Assembly (NCBI GenBank): GCA_902825875.1
Contig: CADECP010000019.1
Coordinates: forward strand, 41,265-77,065
Length of the DNA: 35,801 nt
Source: an uncultured Acidobacteriota bacterium
GTDB lineage: Bacteria; Acidobacteriota; Blastocatellia; RBC074
Direction: 5' to 3'
Shown here: positions 17,799 to 26,802 of the stretch, one piece after another
How positions within the stretch are numbered: the first letter of the stretch is position 1
Layout of the letters: every line of letters begins with the position of its first letter
Translations under genes and position numbers: made by a program
The notes under the pieces: model-generated
Database searches by the model: none
What the model saw: the letters and a program-made list of their open reading frames with translations, nothing else
Told to the model about the DNA's origin: nothing

Positions 17799-19034
17799 TC
17801 AAACAATCCCGGTCATTCCCACTGCCAGCAACAGCGCCCGTTTGTAACCGAGTTCGCGGCCAGTCGGGTCGAACCATTCGCTTAGTCGGTGGCAATCGTT
17901 CGATCTGCCGCCCACGCCGATGGTGATGGCGGGAATTCCCAAGCTAATGGGGACATTGGAATCGGTAGAGGCTCGATTCAAAATTGGCGTGATGCCCATC
18001 ACACGCGAAGCTTCCATCGCCGTTCGCACCAGATACGATTCGCGCGGCGTTTCGCCCGAAGGCCGATTGCCGATTAACCGAACTTCGGCTTTCAGCTTTT
18101 TGCCCGAAGCGGCGCGCATCACGTTTTCATCAATCACTGCTCGGTTCAGCGCGGTCAGCAGAAAATCTTCCAGCCGCGTCAACTCTGCTTCGGACGCCGA
18201 GCGCAAATCCACATCCATTGAAGCCGATTGCGGAATGACGTTGACCGATTCGCCGCCTTCGATGCGGCCAACACTGTAAGTCGTTCGCGGTTCCGACGGA
18301 GCATGGTAATCAGCCAATCGCGCGACGGCTCGGCTCAAAGCGTGAACCGGATTGACGACGCCGAAATCTCCCCAACTGTGACCGCCGGGGCCTTCCAACC
18401 GGACGCGGTATCGCCGCGAACCCAACGCCTGATGCGTGATGAAATCCACACCTGGTCCGTCAAAGGAAATAAAAGCCGAAACTCGTTTTGCCAACTTGCC
18501 TTCGTTGAACAGGTGACGAACTCCGCGTAAATCGCCTTCGCCTTCTTCGCCGACTGTGGCGACAAATGCGACTGTGCCGCGCAATTTGATCTGTCCGGCA
18601 TTCAACGCCTGAATCAATCCGATCATTGCCGCCAGCCCCGCGCAGTTGTCCGCAATACCCGGCGCGCACATCCGCGAACCGACGTAACGGACTTTGACAT
18701 CGGTTCCTTCAGGGAAAACCGTGTCCAGATGCGCCGACAAAACAATCAACGGCTGTTCGCGTTCGCCTCGATAAAAGCCTATGACATTGCCTTCGCTGTC
18801 GGTGTGAACGTCATCCAGACCGAGTTCGTTGAACCGAGCGGCAAAGTAACGTCCGCGCTCTTGCTCTTTGAACGGCGGCGCAGGAATTTCGCAGATGCGA
18901 ATCAACTCCGCCGTGAAGCGTTGCGACGACGTGTCTATGAATTCAAACGCCGTGACAATACGCTTGTCTTCGAGCAAGTCAGCGATGGACAGCGAACGAA
19001 AGCGGTCGGCAATGGAAATGATGGAAGCGGGCAT
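17799..19034 (-). CDS. M20 family metallopeptidase (peptidase T / carboxypeptidase-like)
   Basis: I place the start at the ATG at 19034 (411 residues); an in-frame TTG at 19097 would add 21 residues and has no better ribosome site. The protein is a di-zinc M20 exopeptidase with H102 and D104 in [12 protein letters not shown]129 in GIADNCAG, the catalytic E163 and zinc ligand E164 in GEEGEG, D192, and a GGHS motif at 217-220 in the dimerisation domain. There is no signal peptide, so it is cytoplasmic. It probably hydrolyses di- or tripeptides. It follows the YndJ-like membrane gene on the same strand and is convergent with the sulfatase gene, with only 16 bases between their stops. Confidence 0.88.
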   Translation of the reverse strand: MPASIISIADRFRSLSIADLLEDKRIVTAFEFIDTSSQRFTAELIRICEIPAPPFKEQERGRYFAARFNELGLDDVHTDSEGNVIGFYRGEREQPLIVLSAHLDTVFPEGTDVKVRYVGSRMCAPGIADNCAGLAAMIGLIQALNAGQIKLRGTVAFVATVGEEGEGDLRGVRHLFNEGKLAKRVSAFISFDGPGVDFITHQALGSRRYRVRLEGPGGHSWGDFGVVNPVHALSRAVARLADYHAPSEPRTTYSVGRIEGGESVNVIPQSASMDVDLRSASEAELTRLEDFLLTALNRAVIDENVMRAASGKKLKAEVRLIGNRPSGETPRESYLVRTAMEASRVMGITPILNRASTDSNVPISLGIPAITIGVGGRSNDCHRLSEWFDPTGRELGYKRALLLAVGMTGIV

Positions 19035-19105
19035 TGGGTGTTCCAGCGGGTTAAAGTTGAGACGCTGAATTGTTGAATCCGCGCGAGCAAATTGCAAACT
19101 TCATA

Positions 19106-20092
19106 TCAGCGGCTGACGGGTTGGCGCTGTTCAATGAACCAGGCCAGCAATCCGCACAGCACAAAACCCAAGGCGTTGCTGATTCCATGAACTTGAGCCA
19201 TGAGTGGAATCGTGACGGTTTCAATATCCGCAAATCGCCCGTAGGCATAGAGGCAGGCGAACATCATAGTTACGACGACGGACAGCGAAGACAAGATCAG
19301 CAGCAATCTGGGCAGCGGCTTCATTGTTGGAGCAATGACGAACATCGTCAGCATTGCCAGAACAAACAAACTGGTTGCCAGCACAGCGGCGGAGAAAACT
19401 TCGACCGTGCGCGACAGAGTGATGCCCGCAGCAACCAGCGGAGGTCCGGCGATTACTCCGGTTGCCGCGGCAAGGTAAAACTTGCGAAAGATGCCGGATT
19501 GAATTGATCGCCCCGCCAAGCCGGTCAAAATCGGCGCGGAAAATCCAGCGTAATGAAAATGCACAGCCGTCAGCAAAACGATGTTGTCGGAAAAGTTCAT
19601 CGGATTCAGTCCCAGCCGTGACAGCAACAGCCAGCCGCTGCCGACCACTACATAAGCCAGCCCGGCGTCAATGCAAAGCTCTTCCAGCGGAAAGATGCTG
19701 GCAGATGTTTTCCAACGTTGCCACAATCGCCACAGGCCAAACAGGGCGACGAAAAATGTAGTGAGTATCCAGACCAGCGTGGCCGCTCCGGCAAGCAGGC
19801 TCGTTCGCACAAAGAACGACACCACGACCAAGGCGGCTCCGATGGGCTGCAAACGAATGGCGTAAGAAAACGGCGGGCAGGATTCTTTTGCGGCGACCAA
19901 CGACAACGCCAGCGGAACAAACACCAACACGGCCAGCATCAACAAACGTTCGATCAACCATGTTTCGCCGCTGCTTTCGACCGGCAGGTTCAGCCAGGTC
20001 GAAAGCGGCATCAGCAGCATCAACCAGACAATTCCTCCGATCAGTGCGCTGGTTTGGCCGACGCGAGCGGGGGCAGATTTTGAAGTTTTCAT
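19106..20092 (-). CDS. YndJ-like multi-pass membrane protein
   Basis: This 328-residue inner-membrane protein has about nine hydrophobic segments. The LLTAVHFHYAGF block at about 180-190 and the QVHGISNALGF block near the C-terminus are what I associate with the YndJ family of Bacillus and relatives, whose function is unknown. The two histidine motifs lie within or next to membrane helices and could bind metal or heme. GAGAGG before the ATG at 20092 supports the start. It is upstream of the M20 peptidase on the same strand and divergent from thymidine kinase. The family assignment is from motif memory. Confidence 0.65.
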   Translation of the reverse strand: MKTSKSAPARVGQTSALIGGIVWLMLLMPLSTWLNLPVESSGETWLIERLLMLAVLVFVPLALSLVAAKESCPPFSYAIRLQPIGAALVVVSFFVRTSLLAGAATLVWILTTFFVALFGLWRLWQRWKTSASIFPLEELCIDAGLAYVVVGSGWLLLSRLGLNPMNFSDNIVLLTAVHFHYAGFSAPILTGLAGRSIQSGIFRKFYLAAATGVIAGPPLVAAGITLSRTVEVFSAAVLATSLFVLAMLTMFVIAPTMKPLPRLLLILSSLSVVVTMMFACLYAYGRFADIETVTIPLMAQVHGISNALGFVLCGLLAWFIEQRQPVSR

Positions 20093-20228
20093 GGCTTTAT
20101 CATCCTCTCAATCAGGCAAGTTTCCCAACCAAAAAGCCTTTCGGATGCGAATCTTGCGCCTTCGCCAGCTTATGGTGTAGAACGGACGGGCATTCAAACC
20201 AGACAATATCAGAAGGGAAAAGCCAACG

Positions 20229-20810
20229 TTGGTAGAGCGTCATTCAAACGATTCCGGCTGGATCGAAGTCATCACCGGTTCGATGTTCAGCGGCAAAAGC
20301 GAGGAACTGATTCGCCGATTGCGCCGAGCGCAAATCGCCCGGCTGAAAGTGCAAAGTTTCAAACCTGCGATTGATTTGCGGTATTCCGAAGAACACATCG
20401 TTTCGCATTCTGAAATGAAGCTGGCGTCGCAACTGGTTACAACCACGCGCGAGATTTTGGAAGCCGTCGCCGCCGACACTGAAGTCATCGGCATTGATGA
20501 AGGCCAGTTTTTTGACATCGAACTGGTCAGCGTCGCCAACCAACTGGCTGCGCAAGGCAAGCGCGTCATCATTGCCGGGCTGGACATGGATTATCTCGGT
20601 CGTCCGTTCGAACCGATGCCGCTGTTGCTTGCCGTTGCCGAAGACATCACCAAAACACGAGCCATTTGCATGCAATGCGGCAGCCCTGCGACTTACACCC
20701 AACGATTGATCGCCAGCCGCGAACGTGTCGTCGTTGGAGCTTCGGATGCTTATGAAGCTCGTTGCCGTGCCTGTTTCGATCCGAATCTTGGCCAAGTCAA
20801 CGAAGATTGA
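20229..20810 (+). CDS. tdk: Thymidine kinase
   Basis: This 193-residue protein phosphorylates thymidine for dTMP salvage in the cytoplasm. It has the P-loop GSMFSGKS at 17-24, the DEGQFF motif at 90-95 with E91 as catalytic base, the [11 protein letters not shown] segment at 117-127, and the zinc-binding CMQC (C147, C150) and CRAC (C179, C182) pairs that form the lasso. All of these are standard for type II thymidine kinases. The only usable start is a TTG at 20229, with AAGGG about 11 bases upstream; there is no ATG before the P-loop. It is followed 51 bases later by glpX. Confidence 0.95.
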   Translation: MVERHSNDSGWIEVITGSMFSGKSEELIRRLRRAQIARLKVQSFKPAIDLRYSEEHIVSHSEMKLASQLVTTTREILEAVAADTEVIGIDEGQFFDIELVSVANQLAAQGKRVIIAGLDMDYLGRPFEPMPLLLAVAEDITKTRAICMQCGSPATYTQRLIASRERVVVGASDAYEARCRACFDPNLGQVNED

Positions 20811-20861
20811 TTGCTCGCGGCACAAATCAGAGTGCTCGTTTAACAAAAGGAGTTTTGAGCT

Positions 20862-21923
20862 ATGAGCGAACAGAATTCAGCCGAACGTCCGTTGGAACAT
20901 GATCTGTTGTTTGATTTCCTGCGCGTAGTCGAAGCTGCTGCAGTCGAAGCTGCGCGCACGATGGGACAGGGGGAACGCAAATACTCCGATCAGGTGGCTG
21001 TCGAAAAAATGCGCGAAGTGATGGACTCCATTCCGATGGAGGGAACGATCGTCATCGGCGAAGGCGAACGCGACGAAGCTCCGATGCTTTACATCGGCGA
21101 GCGCGTCGGGATCGGAGCAAAAAACGGCAACGAAGGCCGCTACCCGGCAGTGGACATCGCCGTTGATCCGCTGGAAGGAACGAACCTGTGCGCCACCGGA
21201 GCCGACAACGCGATTGCCGTGCTGGCTGCGGCGGAAAAAGGCGGATTGCTGCACGCGCCGGATATTTACATGAAAAAACTGGTAGTCGGGCCTTCGGTCA
21301 AAGGCGCTGTGGACATAGATGCTCCGGTCAAAGACAACCTGCATGCGATTGCTTCGCGGTTGAAACGCAAAGTCGAAGACCTGACCATCGTCGTGATGGA
21401 TCGTCCGCGCCATCGCCAGTTGGTCAGAGATATTCGAGACGCAGGCGCTCGCATTCGACTGATTTCCGATGGCGATTTGTCTGCGGGGATTTCTGCCGCC
21501 GTCGCCGGTTCGGGAGTTCATGCGTTGATGGGAATCGGCGGCGGGCCGGAAGGCGTTATCACCGCCGCAGCCATGAAATGTTTGAATGGAGAAATCCAGG
21601 CGCGGTTTATGATGCCCGAACAACTGGAACAAGCCGAAGACCGCGCCAAGATCGCCGAAGACATTGCCGACCGTATGGCCAAGATGGGCATCAAAGACCC
21701 TTCGCGCGTGTTCGATACGAATGAACTGGCGCCGGGCAAAAAAATCATCTTCGCCGCCACCGGAGTCACCGATGGAACGATCCTGCGTGGGGTGCGATTT
21801 TTCGGCACGGGCAAACGGACTCAATCGTTGGTAATGACGACTGAAACCATGCACGTTCGATTCGTTGATACCGTCCACGTCGAAGGCGGGCCGGATTCAT
21901 TCGTTCGCTTTGATCGAATTTAG
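20862..21923 (+). CDS. glpX: Class II fructose-1,6-bisphosphatase
   Basis: This 353-residue cytoplasmic enzyme hydrolyses fructose 1,6-bisphosphate in gluconeogenesis. It carries the class II signature GEGERDE at 66-72 and the metal/substrate motif DPLEGTN at 102-108, followed by [10 protein letters not shown]. The [17 protein letters not shown] block is also typical of GlpX. Length is normal. AAGGAG at 20847-20852 sits nine bases before the ATG. It is the second gene after thymidine kinase on the same strand, and HigBA follows. It could be bifunctional (also sedoheptulose bisphosphate) as in some bacteria, but nothing here shows that. Confidence 0.95.
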   Translation: MSEQNSAERPLEHDLLFDFLRVVEAAAVEAARTMGQGERKYSDQVAVEKMREVMDSIPMEGTIVIGEGERDEAPMLYIGERVGIGAKNGNEGRYPAVDIAVDPLEGTNLCATGADNAIAVLAAAEKGGLLHAPDIYMKKLVVGPSVKGAVDIDAPVKDNLHAIASRLKRKVEDLTIVVMDRPRHRQLVRDIRDAGARIRLISDGDLSAGISAAVAGSGVHALMGIGGGPEGVITAAAMKCLNGEIQARFMMPEQLEQAEDRAKIAEDIADRMAKMGIKDPSRVFDTNELAPGKKIIFAATGVTDGTILRGVRFFGTGKRTQSLVMTTETMHVRFVDTVHVEGGPDSFVRFDRI

Positions 21924-21952
21924 TTGGTTATTGAGCTTGGTTTGGTTAACTA

Positions 21953-22231
21953 ATGATCAAATCGTGGTTGAACAAAGGGCTGAAAGATTTCTTTGAAACG
22001 GGAAGCAAGAAAGGGATTTTGCCTGAACTAGCTTCTCGTATTCGCATTCGCCTTGACGCGGTTGATGCTGCTGTCGAAGTGACTGACCTTGACCTGCCTG
22101 GATTCAAATTGCACGAACTGAAAGGGAATCGAAAGGGCACTTGGTCAATTTGGGTGAATGGCAACTGGCGTATCACGTTCAAGTTTGCTGGCAAAAATGC
22201 GGAAGACGTAAATCTTGAGGATTACCATTGA
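21953..22231 (+). CDS. higB: HigB-type toxin of a type II toxin-antitoxin system
   Basis: This 92-residue protein matches the HigB branch of the RelE superfamily: an opening helix, LDLPGFKLHELKG, then GTWSIWVNGNWRITFKF, the family's hallmark beta-hairpin. HigB toxins cleave mRNA on the ribosome. The toxin gene precedes the antitoxin gene, as is usual for HigBA. Its own Shine-Dalgarno is weak, while the antitoxin has a strong one that overlaps the toxin stop codon. That arrangement favours antitoxin excess. Confidence 0.92.
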   Translation: MIKSWLNKGLKDFFETGSKKGILPELASRIRIRLDAVDAAVEVTDLDLPGFKLHELKGNRKGTWSIWVNGNWRITFKFAGKNAEDVNLEDYH

Positions 22232-22236
22232 GGAGG
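22231..22236 (+). promoter_or_regulatory. Strong Shine-Dalgarno of higA overlapping the higB stop
   Basis: AGGAGG begins on the last base of the higB stop codon (22229-22231) and lies four bases before the higA ATG, coupling antitoxin translation to toxin termination. Confidence 0.7.
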
Positions 22237-22240
22237 AATT

Positions 22241-22543
22241 ATGCTCAACGGAAGAAAAAGACGACCGACTCATCCGGGCGAGCTTTTGCGCGCGGAAATT
22301 TTACCGGAAGCCGAATTGTCTCAAGCGGAATTGGCGGCTTGGCTTGGAGTTTCGCGCCGCTCAGTCAGCGATTTGTTAAACGAACGTCGCTCAGTAACTC
22401 CTGATATGGCTCATCGTTTGGCGCGAGTGTTCAAGACTTCGCCAGAGTTCTGGATGAATTTGCAGCAAGCGGTGGATATTTGGGAAACGTTGAATGCGAA
22501 TCATGAAGAGTACTCAAAACTCCGCCCGCTGAAAGCAGCCTGA
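22241..22543 (+). CDS. higA: HigA-type antitoxin, XRE-family DNA-binding protein
   Basis: This 100-residue protein opens with RRPTHPGELLRAEIL, the HigA N-terminal signature, then a helix-turn-helix at about 27-64 (SQAELAAWLGVSRRSVSDLL) and a C-terminal SPEFWMNLQQAVDIW block typical of the family. It should neutralise HigB and repress the operon promoter. It starts nine bases after higB. The downstream beta-lactamase-like gene starts 30 bases later with its own Shine-Dalgarno, so it may be read through from the same transcript. Confidence 0.93.
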   Translation: MLNGRKRRPTHPGELLRAEILPEAELSQAELAAWLGVSRRSVSDLLNERRSVTPDMAHRLARVFKTSPEFWMNLQQAVDIWETLNANHEEYSKLRPLKAA

Positions 22544-22573
22544 CCCCCTTCAACCCTAACAAGGAGAATCTTC

Positions 22574-23566
22574 ATGCGTGTTTGCCGAAGTTTTGTTTTG
22601 CCAATTCTGCTTTGCCTGATTTCCATTTTGGCGTTAGGCCAATCCACCAAGCCCGTGCCGAACCTTGATCGGTTGCGAGCGCGATTGCAGGAACTGGTCA
22701 ATGCTTTTCCGGGAACGATGGGCGTTGCCATCCGCGATGTTGCCACCGGCCAACAGGTTTCGATCAATGGCGACCGGCAGTTTCCGATGGCCAGCGCCTA
22801 CAAGATTCCGATTCTGGTCGAAGTCTTTCGTCAGGCCGAAGCCAAAAAGTTTTCGCTGGATGATCGAATTGACCTGACCGCAGACGACCGCACGCTGGGC
22901 AGCGGAGTTCTGACGCTGATGGCTCCGGGTTTGAAACCGACGATTCGTGATCTGGCGTTGCTGATGATTATCCTCAGCGACAATCAGGCGACGGATATGT
23001 TGCTCAATAAAGTCGGAGCCGAAAACGTGACGGCGACGATGCGGAAATTGGGTTTGAACAACATCCGCGTAGACCGCACGACCTTTGAATTGATCCGCGA
23101 TTATCTGGCGCTGATTGACGAATCAGCGGCTGGCAAAAGCAAACTGCAATTAATGAACCGCCCGCAACTGAATACTTCTTCGCCGGAGCGCGTGGTCAAA
23201 GCCGATCTGGAATTTTCCAAAATCATGAAGGATGTGGCTTCGCCGGATGATATGGCTCGGTTGTTGGATTTGATCGTCAAAGGCAAAGCCGCCAGCGAAG
23301 ATTCCTGTCGGCAAATGATGACGATCATGAATCGGCAACAATTCAATCATCGCTTGCCGCGCTATTTGCCCGAAGGCACCGGCTTTGCGCACAAGACCGG
23401 AACCATAGGTTCGACGACCAACGACGCCGGAGTGATGTTTATTCGCGGCAACCCGGTTGCGCTGGTCGTGTTCACGATGGACAAACGCACTTCGCGCGGC
23501 GAAGTCGAAGAGCAAATGGGCAGGTTGGCGCGCGTGGTTTATGACTTTTTCGATGCGGTTAAATGA
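22574..23566 (+). CDS. Class A beta-lactamase-like serine hydrolase
   Basis: This 330-residue exported protein (signal peptide 1-22) has all three core motifs of class A beta-lactamases: SAYK with S74 and K77, SDN at 135-137, and KTG at 274-276. The omega-loop candidate for the deacylating glutamate is E172 in TTFELIRDY, but the usual asparagine four residues later is aspartate and the loop sequence is unlike TEM or SHV. It may hydrolyse beta-lactams or may be a divergent peptidoglycan-related hydrolase. AAGGAG precedes the ATG. Its stop overlaps the start of the DUF2085 gene (ATGA), indicating an operon. Confidence 0.85.
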   Translation: MRVCRSFVLPILLCLISILALGQSTKPVPNLDRLRARLQELVNAFPGTMGVAIRDVATGQQVSINGDRQFPMASAYKIPILVEVFRQAEAKKFSLDDRIDLTADDRTLGSGVLTLMAPGLKPTIRDLALLMIILSDNQATDMLLNKVGAENVTATMRKLGLNNIRVDRTTFELIRDYLALIDESAAGKSKLQLMNRPQLNTSSPERVVKADLEFSKIMKDVASPDDMARLLDLIVKGKAASEDSCRQMMTIMNRQQFNHRLPRYLPEGTGFAHKTGTIGSTTNDAGVMFIRGNPVALVVFTMDKRTSRGEVEEQMGRLARVVYDFFDAVK

Positions 23567-24102
23567 TGCCCAGTGAAGCTGACATTGGATTGGCAGCGCC
23601 GAAAACGGCCTTGAGCGTCTACGCCGGTTTAGTGCTGATTGCGTTGGGTTGGTTGGCTTTGATTTTTGGGACGCCGCTGCTGGCCGATTCGCATGGAGTG
23701 CTGGCGCTGATTTTCTATCGCAGCTTCTCAGCCATTTGCCATCAGATGCCTGAACGGTCGTTTCACTTGCACGGATTTCCATTGGCAGTTTGTTCACGTT
23801 GCACTGGAATTTATGCGGGCTTCATCGTTGGTTTGCTGATTGCTCCGCTGGTCAGAAATTTACGTGAAAGCGAAATGCCGCATCGCCTGTGGTTGATTCT
23901 GGCGGCTTTACCGGTGCTGGCGGATTTCGGTTTGGATTTCGTCGGCTTGTTCGACAACACCTTTGTTTCGCGCACGGCCACCGGGGCTTTGCTCGGAATC
24001 GTTGCTGCGTTTTTCATCCTGCCTGGATGTGTTTCTACGTTCAGGAATTTTTCAACGGAGACTTTTTTATGGCGGAAGCGGATTTCAAAAAGCCAGCCTT
24101 GA
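23563..24102 (+). CDS. DUF2085 membrane protein
   Basis: This 179-residue integral membrane protein has about four transmembrane segments and the DUF2085 signature: CHQMPERSFHLHGF followed by VCSRCTGIYAGF, a histidine/cysteine-rich region at a membrane face that may bind metal. Its function is not known. It overlaps the beta-lactamase-like gene by four bases and the next membrane-protein gene by 34 bases, so all three are probably co-translated. Confidence 0.82.
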   Translation: MMPSEADIGLAAPKTALSVYAGLVLIALGWLALIFGTPLLADSHGVLALIFYRSFSAICHQMPERSFHLHGFPLAVCSRCTGIYAGFIVGLLIAPLVRNLRESEMPHRLWLILAALPVLADFGLDFVGLFDNTFVSRTATGALLGIVAAFFILPGCVSTFRNFSTETFLWRKRISKSQP

Positions 24103-24590
24103 TTGGCGGCGCAATTGTCGGTCTGTTGTCGGTGATGCCGTTTTTACAGATGTTCAATGCCTGTTTTTGTTTGTGGGCTTGGGTTGGCGGCGCATTTGCC
24201 GCCAAGATTTTGGTTGATGGATCGCCGCGCGCGATTACTTCACGCGAAGGCGCAAAGGTTGGATTGCTGGCCGGGTTATTTGGTGCGCTGATTTTCTTTC
24301 TGATTGAAACGCCTTTGATGGTTTGGCAGATGGGCAAACTGCTGGAATCGGCGGCGAACATCGTTCGTGATCCGGAAGCCATCGAGCTTTATCACAAAAT
24401 CGGCGAAAGCCGGTTGCTGTCTGTGTTGTTCGCTTTGTTTATTACAGGCTTCAGCGCGCTGTTTACTTGTGGCTTTACGGTATTGGGAGGAATGGTTGGA
24501 GTGAGGCTGTTTGAGAAACGGCAGAATCAGGCTCCGCCTTCGCAATGGCAACCGCCGCAAGCTGGCGAAGGTGGATGGCCGCAGCAATAA
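24069..24590 (+). CDS. Small integral membrane protein of unknown function
   Basis: I place the start at the ATG at 24069 (173 residues), which has ACGGAG eight bases upstream. An earlier start at 23889 would lie deep inside the DUF2085 gene. The protein has about four hydrophobic segments (near 12-30, 32-50, 66-86 and 120-150), a short soluble loop with RDPEAIELYHKIGESR, and a C-terminal tail rich in glutamine, proline and glycine. I do not recognise a named family; it looks like the DUF4199/DUF5668-sized class of small membrane proteins, without a firm match. It is the last gene of the plus-strand run and faces dsbD tail to tail. Confidence 0.65.
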   Translation: MAEADFKKPALIGGAIVGLLSVMPFLQMFNACFCLWAWVGGAFAAKILVDGSPRAITSREGAKVGLLAGLFGALIFFLIETPLMVWQMGKLLESAANIVRDPEAIELYHKIGESRLLSVLFALFITGFSALFTCGFTVLGGMVGVRLFEKRQNQAPPSQWQPPQAGEGGWPQQ

Positions 24591-24597
24591 CGAAAAA

Positions 24598-24630
24598 TCA
24601 GTACCGCTGCTACTGCGTGCGGTACTGATC
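24598..24630. terminator. Bidirectional terminator-like hairpin between convergent genes
   Basis: ATCAGTACCGC and GCGGTACTGAT are perfect 11-base arms around an 11-base centre. The hairpin lies between the plus-strand membrane gene stop (24590) and the dsbD stop (24610), overlapping the last dsbD codons. The position in a convergent pair favours a two-way terminator; U-tracts are weak. Confidence 0.65.
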
Positions 24631-26667
24631 CTGAGCCGTCAGCGGCTGGAAACGACTGCCGCCACGTTGCAGAAATTCAACGAATTCCTGTTTGTCGCGC
24701 GTCAAGCCGGGAAATTTCGACAACACGTTTCCGTTCGGATCAACCACCACGTACAGCGGCAAAGCTACTGTTCCGTACTTTTCCGCCTGCAATCGTCCGT
24801 TTTCTTCGTCAAGTTTCTGATGCTCCGGCGTGTCTTCGCGGTCGGTGTAAAGTTCAGCCAGGACGAATTTCTCCAGTTCTTTTTTCACTGCCGGATCGGG
24901 AAACATGTTTTTTTCCATCCATCGGCAGTTTGTGCAGGTGACGCCGGTGAAGTTCAAAAACGCCGGGCGATTTTCGGCTTTGGCTTTTTGCAAAGTCTCT
25001 TCGTAAGTTTCCAGCCACTTGGCTTCGGCTGCATTTCCGCCCGAACGGTTCAAGGCAAAATCTTTCGACGATGAAGGCGGCAACCAGGCGTCGAATTCTC
25101 CCAAGCTTCCGCCGAACAAACCGGTCAGGAAATAAAACGCCAATCCCAAAAAGAACGTTGCCATCAGCATTCGCAGCACGCCAAGCCGCTCAACCGGCGT
25201 GTCGTGGGGCAATTGAATTTTGCCCAGCAAATAAAGCGCCGCCGCCAGAGCAATTGCTATCCACGCCGACAAAACCAGCGGGCGTGACACCGTGTTCCAA
25301 CCCCAGACCAGATCAACGTTGCTCAGGAATTTGAACGCCGCGCCAAGCTCCAAAAATCCCATGACGACTTTGACGGCGTTCAACCAGCCACCGGATTTCG
25401 GCAGGCTTTGCAGCCATTGAGGAAACAGCGCGAATAGGAAAAACGGCAGTGCGAACGCCGTCGCAAACGCCACCATGCCAATGATTGCCCAAAACCAATC
25501 GCCTTGAGTGGCGTAAATCAGCACCGTTCCGACAAAAGCCGTGGTGCAAGTAAACGAAGTCAGCGTGAAGGTAATGCCCATCAAAATCGTGGCGAAAGTT
25601 TGCCCGCCCGTTCCGCTGTCCGCCTGTTTGTTGAGTTTGTTGACCAGTCCCGACGGAACTCCGATCTCGAACATTCCGAACAGGTTCAGTGCGAAGATGA
25701 CGAACAGTGCCGTCAGGAACAAATTCATCCATGGACTGGCCGCCAGTTTGGTCAATCCCGTTGGCCCGGCAATGATTGCCAACGCCAATCCCAGCACGGT
25801 GTAAGTCAAAATGATTCCCAGCGAAAAAAACGAAGCCTGTCCGACGGCCTGTGCGCTGGTGCGTTTTTCGCGTTTGGTGAAAAACGACACCGTGATTGGA
25901 ATCATCGGAAACACGCACGGCGTCAACAACGCCAACAAACCTTGCAGAATGGCGAACCAGATGAAGCCGAACAGCCCACGGTTTTTCAGCGATGCCGCCT
26001 GATCTTCGTCAGACCCCTGAGAAACAGGCGGAATTGTCGAACGATCGTTGCCAGTGGCTGCCGACGCAGCAGTTTCCGGCGTTGGCGAAGCTGTGGTTTC
26101 GGGCGACGCAGCAGTTTCCGGCGTTGGCGAAGCAGTGAGTTTTGCGTTGGCCGCGACGACGGTTACGTCCACTTCAATCGGTTTGGTGCGCGGAGCCAGA
26201 CATTGATGATCGTCGCAAACCTGAAAGTAAAATTTGATCGTCAGTTTTTGCTGCCCAGGTGCGGCGTCTTCGGCGACTTTGATTGGCAGGGTGAAAACAG
26301 CTTCTCCGTCGAATGTTTCGGTCATAAACGGAGGCTGGCCTGGAATCGAAAAATTGGGATCGGCGGCGATTTTCGGTTTTGGCTGAGTCGCCTTGCCCGC
26401 AGCTTTGAACGGTCCGGTTTCGTCAATGGTAATGCGCGTCGCACGCGGCCCGCCCGCCGGTTGCGTCAACGAATACAGATGCCAGTTCGTCTCGATTTTG
26501 GCGGTGATTACAGCCTTCGCCGTTTGCCCGGCTTTGACCGGATTCGGATCGAGCTTGGCGGACAATTCAATCGGGTTCAAGTTCTGAGCCGATGCAGCAA
26601 TCGCCAACCAACACGTTATGAATAACGCCGCCAGCGCGTTTTTACTAAATTGACCGGAACGAACCAT
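24610..26667 (-). CDS. dsbD: Protein-disulfide reductase DsbD
   Basis: From the ATG at 26667 (685 residues; an upstream TTG at 26682 is less likely) the order is: signal peptide, periplasmic alpha domain with C151 and C156 (CDDHQC), a proline/threonine/alanine-rich linker, eight or so transmembrane helices of the CcdA/DsbD type with C251 (TPCVFPM) and C374 (FTCTTAFVG), and a C-terminal thioredoxin domain with CTNC at 578-581. DsbD carries electrons from cytoplasmic thioredoxin to periplasmic thiols, including those needed for cytochrome c maturation, which fits the many CxxCH proteins in this window. The linker holds a 30-base direct repeat at 42-base spacing. It is the last gene of a minus-strand run after the restriction-modification gene. 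Confidence 0.93.
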   Translation of the reverse strand: MVRSGQFSKNALAALFITCWLAIAASAQNLNPIELSAKLDPNPVKAGQTAKAVITAKIETNWHLYSLTQPAGGPRATRITIDETGPFKAAGKATQPKPKIAADPNFSIPGQPPFMTETFDGEAVFTLPIKVAEDAAPGQQKLTIKFYFQVCDDHQCLAPRTKPIEVDVTVVAANAKLTASPTPETAASPETTASPTPETAASAATGNDRSTIPPVSQGSDEDQAASLKNRGLFGFIWFAILQGLLALLTPCVFPMIPITVSFFTKREKRTSAQAVGQASFFSLGIILTYTVLGLALAIIAGPTGLTKLAASPWMNLFLTALFVIFALNLFGMFEIGVPSGLVNKLNKQADSGTGGQTFATILMGITFTLTSFTCTTAFVGTVLIYATQGDWFWAIIGMVAFATAFALPFFLFALFPQWLQSLPKSGGWLNAVKVVMGFLELGAAFKFLSNVDLVWGWNTVSRPLVLSAWIAIALAAALYLLGKIQLPHDTPVERLGVLRMLMATFFLGLAFYFLTGLFGGSLGEFDAWLPPSSSKDFALNRSGGNAAEAKWLETYEETLQKAKAENRPAFLNFTGVTCTNCRWMEKNMFPDPAVKKELEKFVLAELYTDREDTPEHQKLDEENGRLQAEKYGTVALPLYVVVDPNGNVLSKFPGLTRDKQEFVEFLQRGGSRFQPLTAQDQYRTQ
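26062..26133. repeat. 30-bp direct repeat at 42-bp spacing in the dsbD linker
   Basis: Positions 26062-26091 and 26104-26133 are identical 30-base blocks. They encode repeated A-S-P-T-P-E-T-A units in the flexible linker between the alpha domain and the membrane domain. The period is a multiple of three, so copy-number change would keep the frame. Confidence 0.8.
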
Positions 26668-26802
26668 AAAACGACCTCGCAAGTTTTGAAGATGAAATGC
26701 CTGTGGAATTTACCTGACCGCGCGAATGAAGTCTGTCAGCCAAGTGACCGAAAGAGTACCCCGAACGCAAAAACGCGGCAAACCGCCATGACGCGCGCAG
26801 CT

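Noticed and set aside
17793..17810. Small GGGATT/AATCCC hairpin between the convergent sulfatase and M20 genes
   Set aside because: The stem is only six bases, with no T-run, and it overlaps the M20 coding end, so a terminator call is not supported.
14243..22543. The two toxin-antitoxin-like pairs and the restriction enzyme as one defence island
   Set aside because: They are separated by many housekeeping genes and lie in different operons and on different strands.
25504..26625. 373-residue plus-strand open frame
   Set aside because: It is antisense to dsbD, arginine- and serine-rich, with no domain.
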